Below, piece by piece: positions 35,617 through 45,293 of a DNA stretch of 64,000 bases. Source of the stretch: Bog-473 sp963809825 (GTDB taxonomy: Bacteria > Actinomycetota > Acidimicrobiia > Acidimicrobiales > RAAP-2). The DNA is taken from positions 620,001-684,000 of the forward strand of contig CAWELJ010000004.1 of NCBI GenBank assembly GCA_963809825.1, given 5' to 3'. Both the position numbers and the translations under genes were made by a program. Position 1 is the stretch's first letter; each line of letters opens with the position of its first letter. The notes under the pieces are model-generated. The model was not told the origin of the DNA, did not search any database, and worked only from the letters and a program-made list of their open reading frames with translations.

Positions 35617-37005
35617 ATGAGAGAACCAAGGCATCGCAGGTCATCGCGGGTCCGGCAGGCGATAGCCGCTCCGGTCGGAGCCTGTCTGGTTGGTGCACTA
35701 ACGCTGATCGGCTGCTCGTCTTCGAGCGCCTCCATTATCCCCACAGCCGCCGGCAGGCAAGTCCTGAGCAGCGGCGCGGCATGCGTGAAGGGCACGGGAC
35801 CTGGCGTCACCGCGAGCACCGTCACGCTGGCAATCACTGTCGTCAACCTCTCGGGAGGGTCACTCAGCAACGCGACCGTCGGGGTGCCCTCCGCTCAGGT
35901 TCAGGAGAAGGACTGGAACCTCGTCGCCCAACACATCAACGAGACGGGCGGGGCCGGCTGCCGGAAGATCCAACTGAACTTCTACAGCGTCAACCCGCTC
36001 GACGCGGCTGGTGCCGAGCAGCAATGTCTGGCCATCGCCAACAGCCACCCGTTCATGGCGCTTGACGTCGGGGCACTGAGCGCGGTCAACGCGAGCAACT
36101 GCATCCCGACCGCCAAGGTGGCGTTCGCATCGCAGTATCTGACACCGGATCAGCTCGCCAAGTACTACCCCTACTACCTCTCGCTTCCCGATGTCCCGAC
36201 GAACGTACTCCGCAACAGCGTCCTTGGGCTCAATCAGCTGGGGTACTTCACACCAGCGAAGGGCTTCAAGAGTCTCGGCGTACTCTACGACACGTGCAAC
36301 CCAGCGCTGATCGCCGCAGAGCGGTCCGCGCTCAAGGAGGCCGGTGTCCCGAAGAGCAAGATCGTCTATTTCAACCTCGGTTGCCCGGCTGGCGAGCAGT
36401 TCACGTCGGCTTCCATGGAACAGGCTGTCCTCTCGTTCAAGAGCGCTCGCGTGACCGACGTGACGAGCGCAGGTGCCAATACCGCCGCCGCCAACTTCAC
36501 CCAAGTGGCAGCGCAACAGAACTACAAACCTATTTACGTACTGACGACTGACCTGGCCGCCCTGCCGAACGCTTCGGGTTCAGGTGCGCCGAACCCCGCC
36601 AACCTCAATGGCGCAGTCAACGTGGCCACGGACGCGTGGGGTGAGAAGACGACGCCGGGCTTCACGCCCTCCGGTGGCACACAGAAGTGCAATGCCATCT
36701 TCACGGCGGCCGGTGAGCCGACGGTGTACAACCAGATGGATGGTTACGGTGGCGTCGCATGCGACTACCTCTGGTATGTGCAGGGCATCCTCAACCATGC
36801 CACCTCGCTGCAGTCCGCGAAGCTACCCGCAGCGCTGCATGCAGTCGGCGTCATCAACTACTCGTATCCGAACGGACCGGTCAACTACACGGCGGCACCC
36901 AAGGGGGCGCCCTACGGCCTCAGCTACTGGCGGCCCGAGTACTACCTGGCATCGTGCAAGTGCTGGCACCTCGCGAACTCGAAATGGAACCCGCCGTTCA
37001 AGTGA
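35617..37005 (+). CDS. ABC importer substrate-binding lipoprotein
   Basis: A 462-residue periplasmic-binding-type protein of the branched-chain amino acid family. The signal peptide ends in a lipobox (LTLIGC), so it would be anchored outside the membrane. Mature sequence: VTASTVTLAITVVNLSGGSL and AQQNYKPIYVLTTDLAALP are typical of Peripla_BP_6. ATG at 35617 follows AAGGAGGAG. The family binds amino acids but also aromatic acids and sterol-like compounds, so its ligand is open. It sits between the fused permease/ATPase and the second ATPase. Confidence 0.9.
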   Translation: MREPRHRRSSRVRQAIAAPVGACLVGALTLIGCSSSSASIIPTAAGRQVLSSGAACVKGTGPGVTASTVTLAITVVNLSGGSLSNATVGVPSAQVQEKDWNLVAQHINETGGAGCRKIQLNFYSVNPLDAAGAEQQCLAIANSHPFMALDVGALSAVNASNCIPTAKVAFASQYLTPDQLAKYYPYYLSLPDVPTNVLRNSVLGLNQLGYFTPAKGFKSLGVLYDTCNPALIAAERSALKEAGVPKSKIVYFNLGCPAGEQFTSASMEQAVLSFKSARVTDVTSAGANTAAANFTQVAAQQNYKPIYVLTTDLAALPNASGSGAPNPANLNGAVNVATDAWGEKTTPGFTPSGGTQKCNAIFTAAGEPTVYNQMDGYGGVACDYLWYVQGILNHATSLQSAKLPAALHAVGVINYSYPNGPVNYTAAPKGAPYGLSYWRPEYYLASCKCWHLANSKWNPPFK

Positions 37006-37757
37006 GCGACCAAGGGCAGTGCTCCATTGCACTTAGCGTGTCCGACCTCGATTTCTCCTATGGGCAGCTGCAGGTGTTGTTCGAGGTATCGCTCGAGGTT
37101 CGACAGGGGGAGGCGTTGGCCTTGCTTGGCACCAACGGTGCCGGCAAGTCCACCCTCCTCAAGGTGATCGCGGGTTTGGAGAAGCCGACGCGCGGTGCGA
37201 TCGGCTACTTCGGTGACGACATTACTGGGCTGCCGGCCGAGCGGCTTCCGGCTAGGGGCCTGCTCCTGGTGGTCGGTGGACGCGCCGTGTTCGCCGACAT
37301 GACCGTCGAAGAGAACCTGGAGATGCAGGCGCTCACCGCCGGGTTGAGCAGGTCCAACATGAAGGAGCGACGCGAGCTCGTCTACGAGACCTTTCCAGCT
37401 CTCGCGGTACGTCACCGACAGAAGGCCGGCGACCTCTCGGGCGGTGAGCAGCAGCAGGTCGCCGTGGCCAAGGCGCTCTTGCTCGACCCGAAGGTGTTGT
37501 GCATCGATGAGATGTCCCTCGGTCTGGCACCGCTTGTTGTCGGTCAACTGATCGAGGTGGTGCAGCGCATTCAGGCCACGGGAGTCACCGTAGTTTTGGT
37601 CGAGCAGAGCCTGAATATCGCCGCCGAGATCTGCGAACGATCGGTCTTCTTGGAGAAGGGACAGGTCCGCTTCGAGGGGGCAACCCGAGACCTGATCTCC
37701 CGCGACGACATCGCTCGTGCCGTGTTCCTCGGCTCGTCCCTTCCGGTCGGGCACTGA
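37002..37757 (+). CDS. livF: LivF-type ABC ATPase
   Basis: A 251-residue ATPase of the LivF family: Walker A LLGTNGAGKSTLLKVIAG, signature DLSGGEQQQVAVAKALL, Walker B VLCIDEMSLGLAP, and H-loop region replaced by VVLVEQSLNIA as is usual in LivF. The GTG at 37002 overlaps the binding-protein stop (GTGA); ATG 36984 is an alternative. It pairs with the ATPase domain of the fused protein at 32654 to drive import. Confidence 0.92.
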   Translation: MSDQGQCSIALSVSDLDFSYGQLQVLFEVSLEVRQGEALALLGTNGAGKSTLLKVIAGLEKPTRGAIGYFGDDITGLPAERLPARGLLLVVGGRAVFADMTVEENLEMQALTAGLSRSNMKERRELVYETFPALAVRHRQKAGDLSGGEQQQVAVAKALLLDPKVLCIDEMSLGLAPLVVGQLIEVVQRIQATGVTVVLVEQSLNIAAEICERSVFLEKGQVRFEGATRDLISRDDIARAVFLGSSLPVGH

Positions 37758-37835
37758 GGCCGTGGAGTTTTCGCCGAAGTGGAACATTCTTCGTTTGACT
37801 TCCACGGATTGGGAGCTTGAAGTCCTCGCACGGAA

Positions 37836-37849
37836 GACTCCGGAGTCTG
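37836..37849. promoter_or_regulatory. 14-bp perfect palindrome upstream of an SDR gene
   Basis: AGACTCCGGAGTCT is a perfect dyad in the 160-base gap between livF and the SDR gene. A regulator site for the SDR/hydrolase pair is the simplest reading; no -10/-35 boxes are clear. Confidence 0.35.
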
Positions 37850-37921
37850 TGAAGGCCTATTGGAAGAGAGTCTGCCGATTGCGAAGGCCGATTGACGGTC
37901 GACACATCCAAGGAGTGAGTG

Positions 37922-38728
37922 ATGGATCTCGGTGTTCGTGACAGCGGGTTCGTCATCTTCGGTGGCACCCGCGGGATTGGTTTGGCTACGGCGAGTGCGC
38001 TAGCAGCGGAAGGCGCCTACGTGGCTCTCGTTGGGCGCGATGCTCAACGCGCCGAGGAGATGGCTGTGTCTCTTCAGGGATCGCACCCAGCCGCCCGTGT
38101 CATTGGTCTTCCCTGCGATCTCAACATGAAAGGGGAGGCGGAGCGGATCGTCGCTCTGGCACGTGAGGAATTCGGTGGGCTGCGCGGCATGGCGGTGACG
38201 ACTGGTCTCGGTCATCGCGGCCAGCGGACGATCTTCGACGCAGACGACACCGACTGGGAGCACACCTTCACAGATATCTTCCTCGGCACGGTGCATGCTT
38301 GCCGGGCTGTTCTTCCGGTCCTCGTGGAAGGGGGCGGTGGGGTGATCGTTACAACTGGCGCCTATTCCGTTCGTGCACCGAAGTCCTACCAGGCTCCATA
38401 CACGTCCATGAAGGCAGCTGTAGTCAACCTGACTAAGAACATCGCGAAGTCATTCGGACCCGAGGGTGTTCGAGCGAACTGCGTCTGTCCAGGCGTGACA
38501 GAGAGCGAGACTCTGAGCGCCATGCGCACCCGAGTAGCGCAGGAGCGTGGCTGGCCAGAGGACGAGACGTTGGAGCGCATCATGACGGAGGACTGGGGAA
38601 TGCGCGTGGCCCTCGGGCGTCCCGGTACCACGGCTGAGCTGGGCGACGTGATGGCGTTCTTGCTCTCGGAGCGGGCCAGCTTCCTTACGGGTGCGACCAT
38701 CAACGTGGACGGAGGTACTGACTTCTGA
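37922..38728 (+). CDS. SDR dehydrogenase
   Basis: A 268-residue short-chain dehydrogenase. FVIFGGTRGIGLATASALAA binds NAD(P), the active-site Tyr/Lys are in APYTSMKAAV, and the C-terminus is LTGATINVDGGTDF. ATG at 37922 follows AAGGAG; a GTG three bases earlier is in the same frame. The substrate is probably a hydroxylated or 3-hydroxyacyl-CoA intermediate. It is followed after about 160 bases by an alpha/beta hydrolase on the same strand. Confidence 0.9.
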   Translation: MDLGVRDSGFVIFGGTRGIGLATASALAAEGAYVALVGRDAQRAEEMAVSLQGSHPAARVIGLPCDLNMKGEAERIVALAREEFGGLRGMAVTTGLGHRGQRTIFDADDTDWEHTFTDIFLGTVHACRAVLPVLVEGGGGVIVTTGAYSVRAPKSYQAPYTSMKAAVVNLTKNIAKSFGPEGVRANCVCPGVTESETLSAMRTRVAQERGWPEDETLERIMTEDWGMRVALGRPGTTAELGDVMAFLLSERASFLTGATINVDGGTDF

Positions 38729-38891
38729 GTGAGCAAAAAGAGTCAGGCGTGCACGCGACCGTCGCGGCAACGCACAAGCCAGTGCCATTAACGCCATCTC
38801 GCGTCGGTGCATCGATGTACCAGCGTGAATACGACTGTGAAGGAGGGCGCAACCCTCTCCGATGGAGATCTGCACCAGCGAAAGGAAGACC

Positions 38892-40280
38892 GTGGGAGCG
38901 AAAGTCGACCTCGTACCCGGAACGCCGATGTGCTCGGTCGCCCAGGACATTGAGAAGGTTGGTGGGATCGAGGAGGAGTTCTTCTTCGAAGGTGTGGCGA
39001 CGCAGTTCGTCCTAGCAGCTGGCGCCAACGAGTATTCGGCGGATGGTCGCTGGAAGGTGGAGGCAGGCGACCAGCGGCCGTTCCGCACGCGGATGCTCGT
39101 GGTCCGTCCCGGCGACCCGGCGGACTTCAACGGCACCGTGATCGTCGAGTGGAACAACGTGTCAGGCGGCGAGCGATTCCTCCAGGGTTCAGGATCCGCA
39201 CAACTGCTCCAACACGGCTTCGCTGTCGTCGGGGTGTCGGCCCAGTTCGCCGGCGTGGAAGGCAGGCCGGACCATCCCCGAACATCGCCCGGGCAGCTTC
39301 CGGCGCTGAAGACCGACGACCCGCTGCGCTACCAGGAACTTCACCATCCCGGCGACGACTACTCGTATGACGTATTCACCCAAGCAGGTCGGCTGCTCGG
39401 CACGGCTCGGCCTCGAGAAGCTGACCCGCTGGCTGGTCTCGATGTCCGCTACCTGATCGCGTCCGGGGGTTCTCAGTCCGGGGCCCGGTTAGCTACATAC
39501 ATAAACGGGATCCAGCCGGTGACATCGGTTTACGACGCCTTTCTCGTGGTGGTCTACCCGAACTCCCCGTGTGCCCTGACCCAGGCGTCAGCGCCCGCGG
39601 AACTGCCACAGACGTTTGGGCCCAACATCTTTCACGTGCTCGGATTCCACGTGTACCAGCTGCGCGATGACCTCAAGTTGCCGATCATCGTGTTGAACTC
39701 TGAGTCCGAGGCCTCGGAGTGCGACCCGAACCACCAGGCTGATACGGACTATCTGCGGTGGTGGGAGATCCCCGGCACCGGGCATACGAGTGCGTTTTCC
39801 AGCCCAGAGGAACTTGCACGGTTGTCGTCGCTGATCGGCGGTACGACCGTGTCTTTCGCCCCAGCGGTGCGCGGTGCCGCCTATGCCTTGCGACGCTGGC
39901 TAGACAGCGGCGAGGGTCCATTTCATCAGCCGCGCCTCCTCAAGGAGGGAGATCCGCCCCGTTTTCGCCGGGACGTGCACGGCAACGCTATTGGAGGGAT
40001 CCGGTGGCCCGACCTCGAGGCACCATTGGGCACCCACGCCGCCGAACGCTTCGGCGATGACGGGACCAGCCTTCTTCGAGGAAGCAGCACACCGTTTTCA
40101 TCAGAGAAGATCAAGGCCCTCTACCCCGATCACGCCGCCTGGTTTGCGAAATACACGACAGCGGTCGAAGGGCTCGTTGAATCCGGTGTGATCCTCCCAG
40201 ATGACGCAGCGACAATGCTGGCTCGGCTCGGGCGGGGCAGTCCCTCGCGTGTCCGCTGGTGGTCGGATGAGACGGCTTGA
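38892..40280 (+). CDS. Large alpha/beta hydrolase domain protein
   Basis: About 462 residues, resembling Abhydrolase_10-type proteins. The nucleophile elbow is IASGGSQSGARL (GxSxG), and the histidine lies in EIPGTGHTSAFSS. Early segments include TVIVEWNNVSGGERF and LLQHGFAVVGVSAQF. The GTG at 38892 has AAAGGAAG close upstream; ATG 38862 gives 10 more residues. Related genes occur with P450 and CoA-ester pathways; an esterase or lactonase role is inferred. The downstream promoter overlaps its last codons. Confidence 0.82.
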   Translation: MGAKVDLVPGTPMCSVAQDIEKVGGIEEEFFFEGVATQFVLAAGANEYSADGRWKVEAGDQRPFRTRMLVVRPGDPADFNGTVIVEWNNVSGGERFLQGSGSAQLLQHGFAVVGVSAQFAGVEGRPDHPRTSPGQLPALKTDDPLRYQELHHPGDDYSYDVFTQAGRLLGTARPREADPLAGLDVRYLIASGGSQSGARLATYINGIQPVTSVYDAFLVVVYPNSPCALTQASAPAELPQTFGPNIFHVLGFHVYQLRDDLKLPIIVLNSESEASECDPNHQADTDYLRWWEIPGTGHTSAFSSPEELARLSSLIGGTTVSFAPAVRGAAYALRRWLDSGEGPFHQPRLLKEGDPPRFRRDVHGNAIGGIRWPDLEAPLGTHAAERFGDDGTSLLRGSSTPFSSEKIKALYPDHAAWFAKYTTAVEGLVESGVILPDDAATMLARLGRGSPSRVRWWSDETA

Positions 40281-40317
40281 CTAGAACGTCATATCTTGTA
40301 AAGTAGAATGATACTTT
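40277..40317 (+). promoter_or_regulatory. Promoter and 18-bp palindromic operator
   Basis: TTGACT at 40277-40282 with TAAAGT 16 bases later resembles a promoter. AAAGTAGAATGATACTTT (40300-40317) is an inverted repeat of AAAGTA/TACTTT around an AT centre and overlaps the -10. It should control the operon from 40340 to 45728. The arm TACTTT also appears in the possible promoter at 32292, hinting at a shared regulator, but without its second arm. Confidence 0.5.
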
Positions 40318-40339
40318 TCCTTCGGAGGTGGAGAGTCTG

Positions 40340-41821
40340 GTGACGATGTCCGGTGGGATCCTCTCGGAACGACGATCGTTCGTCGCCGGGCAGTGGGTTG
40401 AGGGCGTCGAGCCCTTCGCGATCGTGAATCCGGCGGATGAGTCCACGGTGACGGAGTTGGGCACCACACCGCCGGGCGCGGTAAGCCGCGCCATCGCCGA
40501 GGCACGGCGGACGTTCGACGGAGGATTCTGGGCGGAACTTCCCGTGCGGGAACGAGCACAGACCTTGCACGCCCTGCTGGACCATCTCGAGTCGCTGCAC
40601 GAGCCCCTGGTGGCCACCATGGTCGCCGAGGCGGGGCAGCCGGTCGTGTTCGCCGAGATGGCGCAATACGCCGCCGGCATCGCGCTGTCTCGGAACACCA
40701 TCGACCTGTTCGTGGCCCTGGTGGAGGAGGAGCCGAACCCCGTGCCGGTCGATGAGTTGGTGCGCGGGCGAGTTGCGACCAGCTTCCGTCGCTACGAGCC
40801 CGTCGGCGTCGTGACGGCCATCACCCCCTACAACGGGGCGATCATCATGGCGTTCCAGAAGCTGATCCCCGCCCTCTTGGCGGGGAACTCGGTGATCCTG
40901 CGGCCGAGCCCGTTGACTCCGCTCTCTTCGTTGGCTTTCGGCCTCGCCGCCGAGGCGTCGGGCCTGCCCGCCGGGGTCCTCAGCGTGGTTGTCGAGCAGG
41001 GTGCCTCGGGGGCCGAGGTCCTCACGTCGGACCCCCGTGTCGACATGGTGTCGTTCACCGGCTCCACAGCGGTGGGCCGGCAGATCCTCGCCCAGGCGGC
41101 GCCGACCGTGAAGCGCGTCGCGCTCGAGCTCGGCGGCAAGTCGGCTCAGATCTACCTCCCAGACGCCCTCCATCGAGTGGCCCAGGGAGCGGCGCAGGTC
41201 GTGGCCATGACCGCGGGCCAGGCGTGCGTGGCCGCCACCCGCATGCTGGTGCCGCAGGAGCACAAGGACACGGCGCTCGAGGCCGCCGCCGCTGCGTATT
41301 CCGCGATCAAGGTCGGGCCACCGAGCGATACCTCAGCAATGGTCGGTCCTCTCATCACTGCGGCGCAGCGCGACCGCTGCGAACGGTTCGTCTCCCTCGC
41401 CGAAAAGCACGGTGCCAAGGTCGTCTGTGGTGGCGGTCGACCCTCTGGGCTCGAGCGCGGCTACTACTTCGAGCCCACGGTCCTCGACGTCGCGGACAAC
41501 GCGAATCCCGCCGCACAAGAAGAGATCTTCGGCCCCGTGCTCGCGGTGATCGGATACAAGGACGTCGACGACGCTGTTCGGATCGCCAATGACAGCATCT
41601 ACGGCCTATCCGGCCAGGTCTACAGCGCGGACGCGGCGGCCGCCACTGCGGTGGCACGGCGGATTCGCAGCGGGGCGGTGAACGTCAACACCTCGATGTT
41701 CAGCGCCTATGCGCCGAGCGGAGGCTACAAGCAGAGCGGTCTGGGTCGTGAGCGGGGGATCGACGGGATCCGGGCGTTCCAGGAAGTGAAGCACATTTGC
41801 ATCGGTGAGCTACCCAAGTGA
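40340..41821 (+). CDS. NAD(P)-dependent aldehyde dehydrogenase
   Basis: About 493 residues. The active-site Glu is in VALELGGKSA, the catalytic Cys in AGQACVAATRML, and the cofactor region in TAITPYNGAIIMAFQKLIPA. The end GGYKQSGLGRERGIDGIRAF is typical. It would oxidise an aldehyde to an acid ready for CoA activation. GTG 40340 is favoured because GGAGG and GGAGAG lie upstream; ATG 40346 and GTG 40328 are alternatives. It heads an operon with amidohydrolase, ferredoxin, SDR, P450 and an F420-type protein. Confidence 0.92.
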   Translation: MTMSGGILSERRSFVAGQWVEGVEPFAIVNPADESTVTELGTTPPGAVSRAIAEARRTFDGGFWAELPVRERAQTLHALLDHLESLHEPLVATMVAEAGQPVVFAEMAQYAAGIALSRNTIDLFVALVEEEPNPVPVDELVRGRVATSFRRYEPVGVVTAITPYNGAIIMAFQKLIPALLAGNSVILRPSPLTPLSSLAFGLAAEASGLPAGVLSVVVEQGASGAEVLTSDPRVDMVSFTGSTAVGRQILAQAAPTVKRVALELGGKSAQIYLPDALHRVAQGAAQVVAMTAGQACVAATRMLVPQEHKDTALEAAAAAYSAIKVGPPSDTSAMVGPLITAAQRDRCERFVSLAEKHGAKVVCGGGRPSGLERGYYFEPTVLDVADNANPAAQEEIFGPVLAVIGYKDVDDAVRIANDSIYGLSGQVYSADAAAATAVARRIRSGAVNVNTSMFSAYAPSGGYKQSGLGRERGIDGIRAFQEVKHICIGELPK

Positions 41822-41839
41822 GCGACAAGGAAGCGAAAC

Positions 41840-43042
41840 ATGACCTCTGACCTGAATCTCGACTGGTTGATCTCGGTCGACGACCACATCCTGGAGCCAC
41901 CGAACCTCTGGCTCGACCGCGTGGCGGCGAAGGACCGTGATCGGGCGCCGCACATGGAGACAATCGACGGCATGGACTACTGGATCTACGACGGCAAGCG
42001 CTTCCCGAGTTCGGGATTGAGCGCGGTGGCGGGCAAGTCGAAGGAGGAGTTCAGCCCCGAACCGCTCTCCTACTCAGACATGCGACCGGGCTGCTACAAC
42101 GCCACGTCGCGCCTGGAGGACATGGACCGGGCTGGAATCCTGGCGTCGCTCTGCTTCCCGACCCTCACCCGGTTCTGTGGTCAGCTCTTCATGGAGGCAG
42201 GTGACCGAGAGTTCGGGTTCGAGCTCCTCCAGCACTACAACGACTGGATCGTCGAGGAGTGGTGCGGCGCCGCCCCGGGACGGTACATCCCCCTCATGCT
42301 GATCCCGATGTGGGACCCCCCCATGGCCGCCAAGGAAATGGAGCGGATGGCTGCCAAGGGAGTCACGGCGTTCGCCTTCTCGGAGAACCCGGCTCCCATC
42401 GGCCTGCCGACGATCCATGACGCGAATCGCTACTGGGACCCGGTGATGTCGACGGCGAACGAGCTCGGCATGGTGGCATCCATGCACGTGGGGTCGTCGT
42501 CCCACGTTCCGCAAATCGCTCCCGACTCCCCGTTCATGGCCAACCTGGCCTGGGGGGCTATTCGGACGTCAGGCGCCATGCTGTCGTGGTTGTTCAGTGG
42601 GATGTTCCAGCGCTTCCCGAACCTGAAGATCGCGTTGTCCGAAGGCGAGATCGGGTGGATGCCCTACTTCCTCGAGCGCGCGGAGCAGGTGCTGGACAAG
42701 CAGCGCTACTGGGTCATGCGAGGCCAGCAGTTCATGGATCACGCCACGACGGATGTCGATCTGGACACGCTCAACATCCGAGACCTGTTCCGGAAGCACG
42801 TCTTCGGCTGCTTCATCGATGACCATCACGGGATCGCCAGCATCGAGGAGATCGGTGAGGACAACATCATGTGCGAGACCGATTACCCTCACTCGGATTC
42901 CACCTGGCCGAATTGCATCACGGCGGTCAAGAAGGTGATCGGACATCTCCCGCCCGAGACGCAGTACAAGCTCCTACGTGGCAACGCCGAGCGGCTCTAT
43001 CGCTTCGCTCCCGCCGAGCCCCCGGTGCCTGCAAATGCCTGA
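41840..43042 (+). CDS. Amidohydrolase-2 family protein, second
   Basis: A 400-residue metal-dependent protein. Metal motif ISVDDHILEPPNLW, further LGMVASMHVGSSS, and C-terminal CETDYPHSDSTWP. It may decarboxylate or hydrolyse a ring-derived intermediate. It lies 18 bases after the aldehyde dehydrogenase gene and overlaps the ferredoxin gene by 8 bases. The decayed fragment at 32340 is from a close relative. Confidence 0.9.
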   Translation: MTSDLNLDWLISVDDHILEPPNLWLDRVAAKDRDRAPHMETIDGMDYWIYDGKRFPSSGLSAVAGKSKEEFSPEPLSYSDMRPGCYNATSRLEDMDRAGILASLCFPTLTRFCGQLFMEAGDREFGFELLQHYNDWIVEEWCGAAPGRYIPLMLIPMWDPPMAAKEMERMAAKGVTAFAFSENPAPIGLPTIHDANRYWDPVMSTANELGMVASMHVGSSSHVPQIAPDSPFMANLAWGAIRTSGAMLSWLFSGMFQRFPNLKIALSEGEIGWMPYFLERAEQVLDKQRYWVMRGQQFMDHATTDVDLDTLNIRDLFRKHVFGCFIDDHHGIASIEEIGEDNIMCETDYPHSDSTWPNCITAVKKVIGHLPPETQYKLLRGNAERLYRFAPAEPPVPANA

Positions 43043-43253
43043 CGACGCGGCTCGTGCATCCATATGGATCGATCGAGACATCTGTATCGGCAGCGGGATG
43101 TGCATCGTGTACGCGCCGGCGACCTTTGCCCACGATGAGGAGACCAAGGCCGTGGTCATCGACGCTTCCGGTGACGAGATCGAGAACATTCGCACCGCAG
43201 TAGAAGCCTGCCCGACAGGTGCGCTGACGTTGTCAGAACAAAGGGGAGAGTGA
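43035..43253 (+). CDS. Three-cysteine ferredoxin for P450
   Basis: A 72-residue ferredoxin. Cys17 and Cys23 lie in CIGSGMC and Cys59 in EACPTGAL, so the set is three cysteines, as in 3Fe-4S ferredoxins that feed actinobacterial P450s. The ATG at 43035 overlaps the end of the amidohydrolase gene. A P450 follows two genes later in the same operon, its likely partner. No ferredoxin reductase is encoded in this window, so electrons must come from elsewhere. Confidence 0.92.
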   Translation: MPDDAARASIWIDRDICIGSGMCIVYAPATFAHDEETKAVVIDASGDEIENIRTAVEACPTGALTLSEQRGE

Positions 43254-44038
43254 AGAGAGTGTTGCTGCATGACAAGGTGGCGATCATCACTGGCGCCGGT
43301 TCGGGCGTGGGCCGGGCCTCGGCGCTTCGATTCGCCGAGGAGGGTGCATCGGTTGTCTGTGTCGATGTCGACCTGGACCGGGCGAAGGAAACAGTGGCAC
43401 AGCTGGAGACTGCTGGTGGCGCGTCTATCGCCGAACGCTGCGATGTCTCCAAGGATGCCGACGTCGCCTCGACCGTCGCGACGGCGGTGCAGCGGTTCGG
43501 CCGATTGGACATCATGTTCAACAACGTGGGCATCCCGACACCCCGGCTCGGGATGGTGTTCGAGGATCATACGGTCGAAGATGTCGATCGCCTCACCGCG
43601 GTGAACTTCCGCGGCGTCTTTCTCGGCTGCAAGTACGCAGTGATCCAATTCAAGAAACAGGGTGGGGGAGGGGTCATCTTGAACACCGGATCCGTCGCCG
43701 GCCTTGTGGGCTGGGGCGGGACGGTCTACGGGGCCACCAAGGGCGCGGTCCACCAGTTGACCAAGGCAGTGGCGGTGGAGACCGCGCCGTTCGGGATCCG
43801 GGTCAACGCCATTTGTCCCGCCGGCATGCCGTACACGAACTTCATGGCCGCGGGGGGAATGGATAACTCGAAAGTGGACGTTGACAAGCTGGCAGAGCGC
43901 ACGGCATCGATGCACCCACTCGGTCGTGCCATCACTGCAGAGGACTGTGCGGAGGCTGCCGTGTTCTTCTGCTCCGAACGTGCCGGCAACGTCACTGGAG
44001 TCCTGTTTCCCATCGACGGGGGGTATGTGGCCCAATGA
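43250..44038 (+). CDS. SDR dehydrogenase
   Basis: A 262-residue short-chain dehydrogenase: VAIITGAGSGVGRASALRFA, MFNNVGIPTP (NNxG), Ser in LNTGSVAGLVG, and YGATKGAV. The C-terminus GVLFPIDGGYVAQ is typical. The GTG start overlaps the ferredoxin stop and its own stop overlaps the P450 start (ATGA). It probably oxidises the alcohol formed by the P450, with the aldehyde dehydrogenase acting next. Confidence 0.92.
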   Translation: MKRVLLHDKVAIITGAGSGVGRASALRFAEEGASVVCVDVDLDRAKETVAQLETAGGASIAERCDVSKDADVASTVATAVQRFGRLDIMFNNVGIPTPRLGMVFEDHTVEDVDRLTAVNFRGVFLGCKYAVIQFKKQGGGGVILNTGSVAGLVGWGGTVYGATKGAVHQLTKAVAVETAPFGIRVNAICPAGMPYTNFMAAGGMDNSKVDVDKLAERTASMHPLGRAITAEDCAEAAVFFCSERAGNVTGVLFPIDGGYVAQ

Positions 44039-45282
44039 ACGAGATTTCGATGTTGGACGGTGCCCGGTTGCGCGAACTCTTCGATCTACGGAGTAGCCTC
44101 AATGAGGCCACCGGCGGTGGGTACCAAGACGACCCTGACCCGGTATGGCACAGGCTGCGGGAGACCGGTCCAGTGCACGAAGGGACCGTGCACGAGCTGA
44201 TGGGCCATGACAAGCCGACGTTTTGGCATGGCCTCCCAGAGCCTGACCGCCCCCACTTCTCGGCGTTCAGCTTCGCCGCGTGCGATGCTGCATTCCGCGA
44301 CGAGACGGTCTTCGCGTCATCCCCTGACGCCATCAAAGCGAACCTCAGCGAAGCGGGCTTTGAGAGCAGCCTCTTTATGATGGGAGGGGCGCGTCACCGT
44401 CGGTACCGAGGGCTCGTCCAACCGTCATTTGTGCCCGCGAAAGCCCAGTGGTGGATCGCCAATTGGGTCGAGCAAACTGTTCACGCGCTTATCGACAATT
44501 TCATCGACAACGGTCACGCCGAGCTAAATGTGGACTTCTGCGCCGCCATTCCCGTGTTGACCATCACTGGCAGCTTCGGCGTGCCGGTGGAGCAGGCCCT
44601 CGAGATCCGGAACGCGGTGAGGGACCCTGGGAAGGTGATCGAGGTTGTTGCGCCAATCGTGGCGGCGCGGCGCGAGAAGCCGCAAGACGACTTGATCAGC
44701 GTCCTGGTTCAGGCAGAGTTGACCGATGAGGACAGGAGCCAGCACACGCTCTCTGATGCCGAGATCTACTCGTTCTCAGTGCTTCTGCTCACGGCGGGCT
44801 CCGGTACAACCTGGAAGCAGATGGGCATCACGCTCGTCGCGTTGCTCCAGCGACCGGAGGTGCTCGACGCCATTCGGTCCGAGCGATCGCTTCTCCGGCC
44901 AGCGATCGAGGAGGCTCTGCGGTGGATGCCTACGGATCCTATGTTCTCGCGCTGGGTGACCCAGGACACCGAGCTCGAAGGAGTGAAGCTCCCGAAAGGC
45001 GCGGTCGCTCACCTGTGCGTCGGTGCTGCAAATCACGATCCGGCACGATGGGACGATCCCGACCGGTTCGACATCACGCGACGCATGAAGCCCAGCCTCG
45101 GATTCGGTCGAGGGGCGCACATCTGCCTCGGAATGCATGTCGCCCGGGCTGAGATCAGCACGGGGATCGGCGCCCTTCTCGATCGGCTGCCGAACCTGCG
45201 GTTGGATCCTTGCGCGCCACCCCCACGGTACATCGGGCTGTACGAGCGAGGAGCGACTGAGATCCCGGTCGTTTTCGGGTAG
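44035..45282 (+). CDS. Cytochrome P450 (third of three)
   Basis: A 415-residue P450. Oxygen motif LLLTAGSGTTWKQM (Gly in place of the usual acidic residue before Thr), ExxR in EEALRWMPT, haem loop FGRGAHICLGMHVAR with Cys364 as ligand. It overlaps the SDR gene by four bases and is followed after 11 bases by an F420-type protein. Together with the ferredoxin two genes upstream it should form the oxygenase of this operon. The missing acidic residue of the I-helix is worth noting. Confidence 0.93.
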   Translation: MNEISMLDGARLRELFDLRSSLNEATGGGYQDDPDPVWHRLRETGPVHEGTVHELMGHDKPTFWHGLPEPDRPHFSAFSFAACDAAFRDETVFASSPDAIKANLSEAGFESSLFMMGGARHRRYRGLVQPSFVPAKAQWWIANWVEQTVHALIDNFIDNGHAELNVDFCAAIPVLTITGSFGVPVEQALEIRNAVRDPGKVIEVVAPIVAARREKPQDDLISVLVQAELTDEDRSQHTLSDAEIYSFSVLLLTAGSGTTWKQMGITLVALLQRPEVLDAIRSERSLLRPAIEEALRWMPTDPMFSRWVTQDTELEGVKLPKGAVAHLCVGAANHDPARWDDPDRFDITRRMKPSLGFGRGAHICLGMHVARAEISTGIGALLDRLPNLRLDPCAPPPRYIGLYERGATEIPVVFG

Positions 45283-45293
45283 AGGAGAGCAAG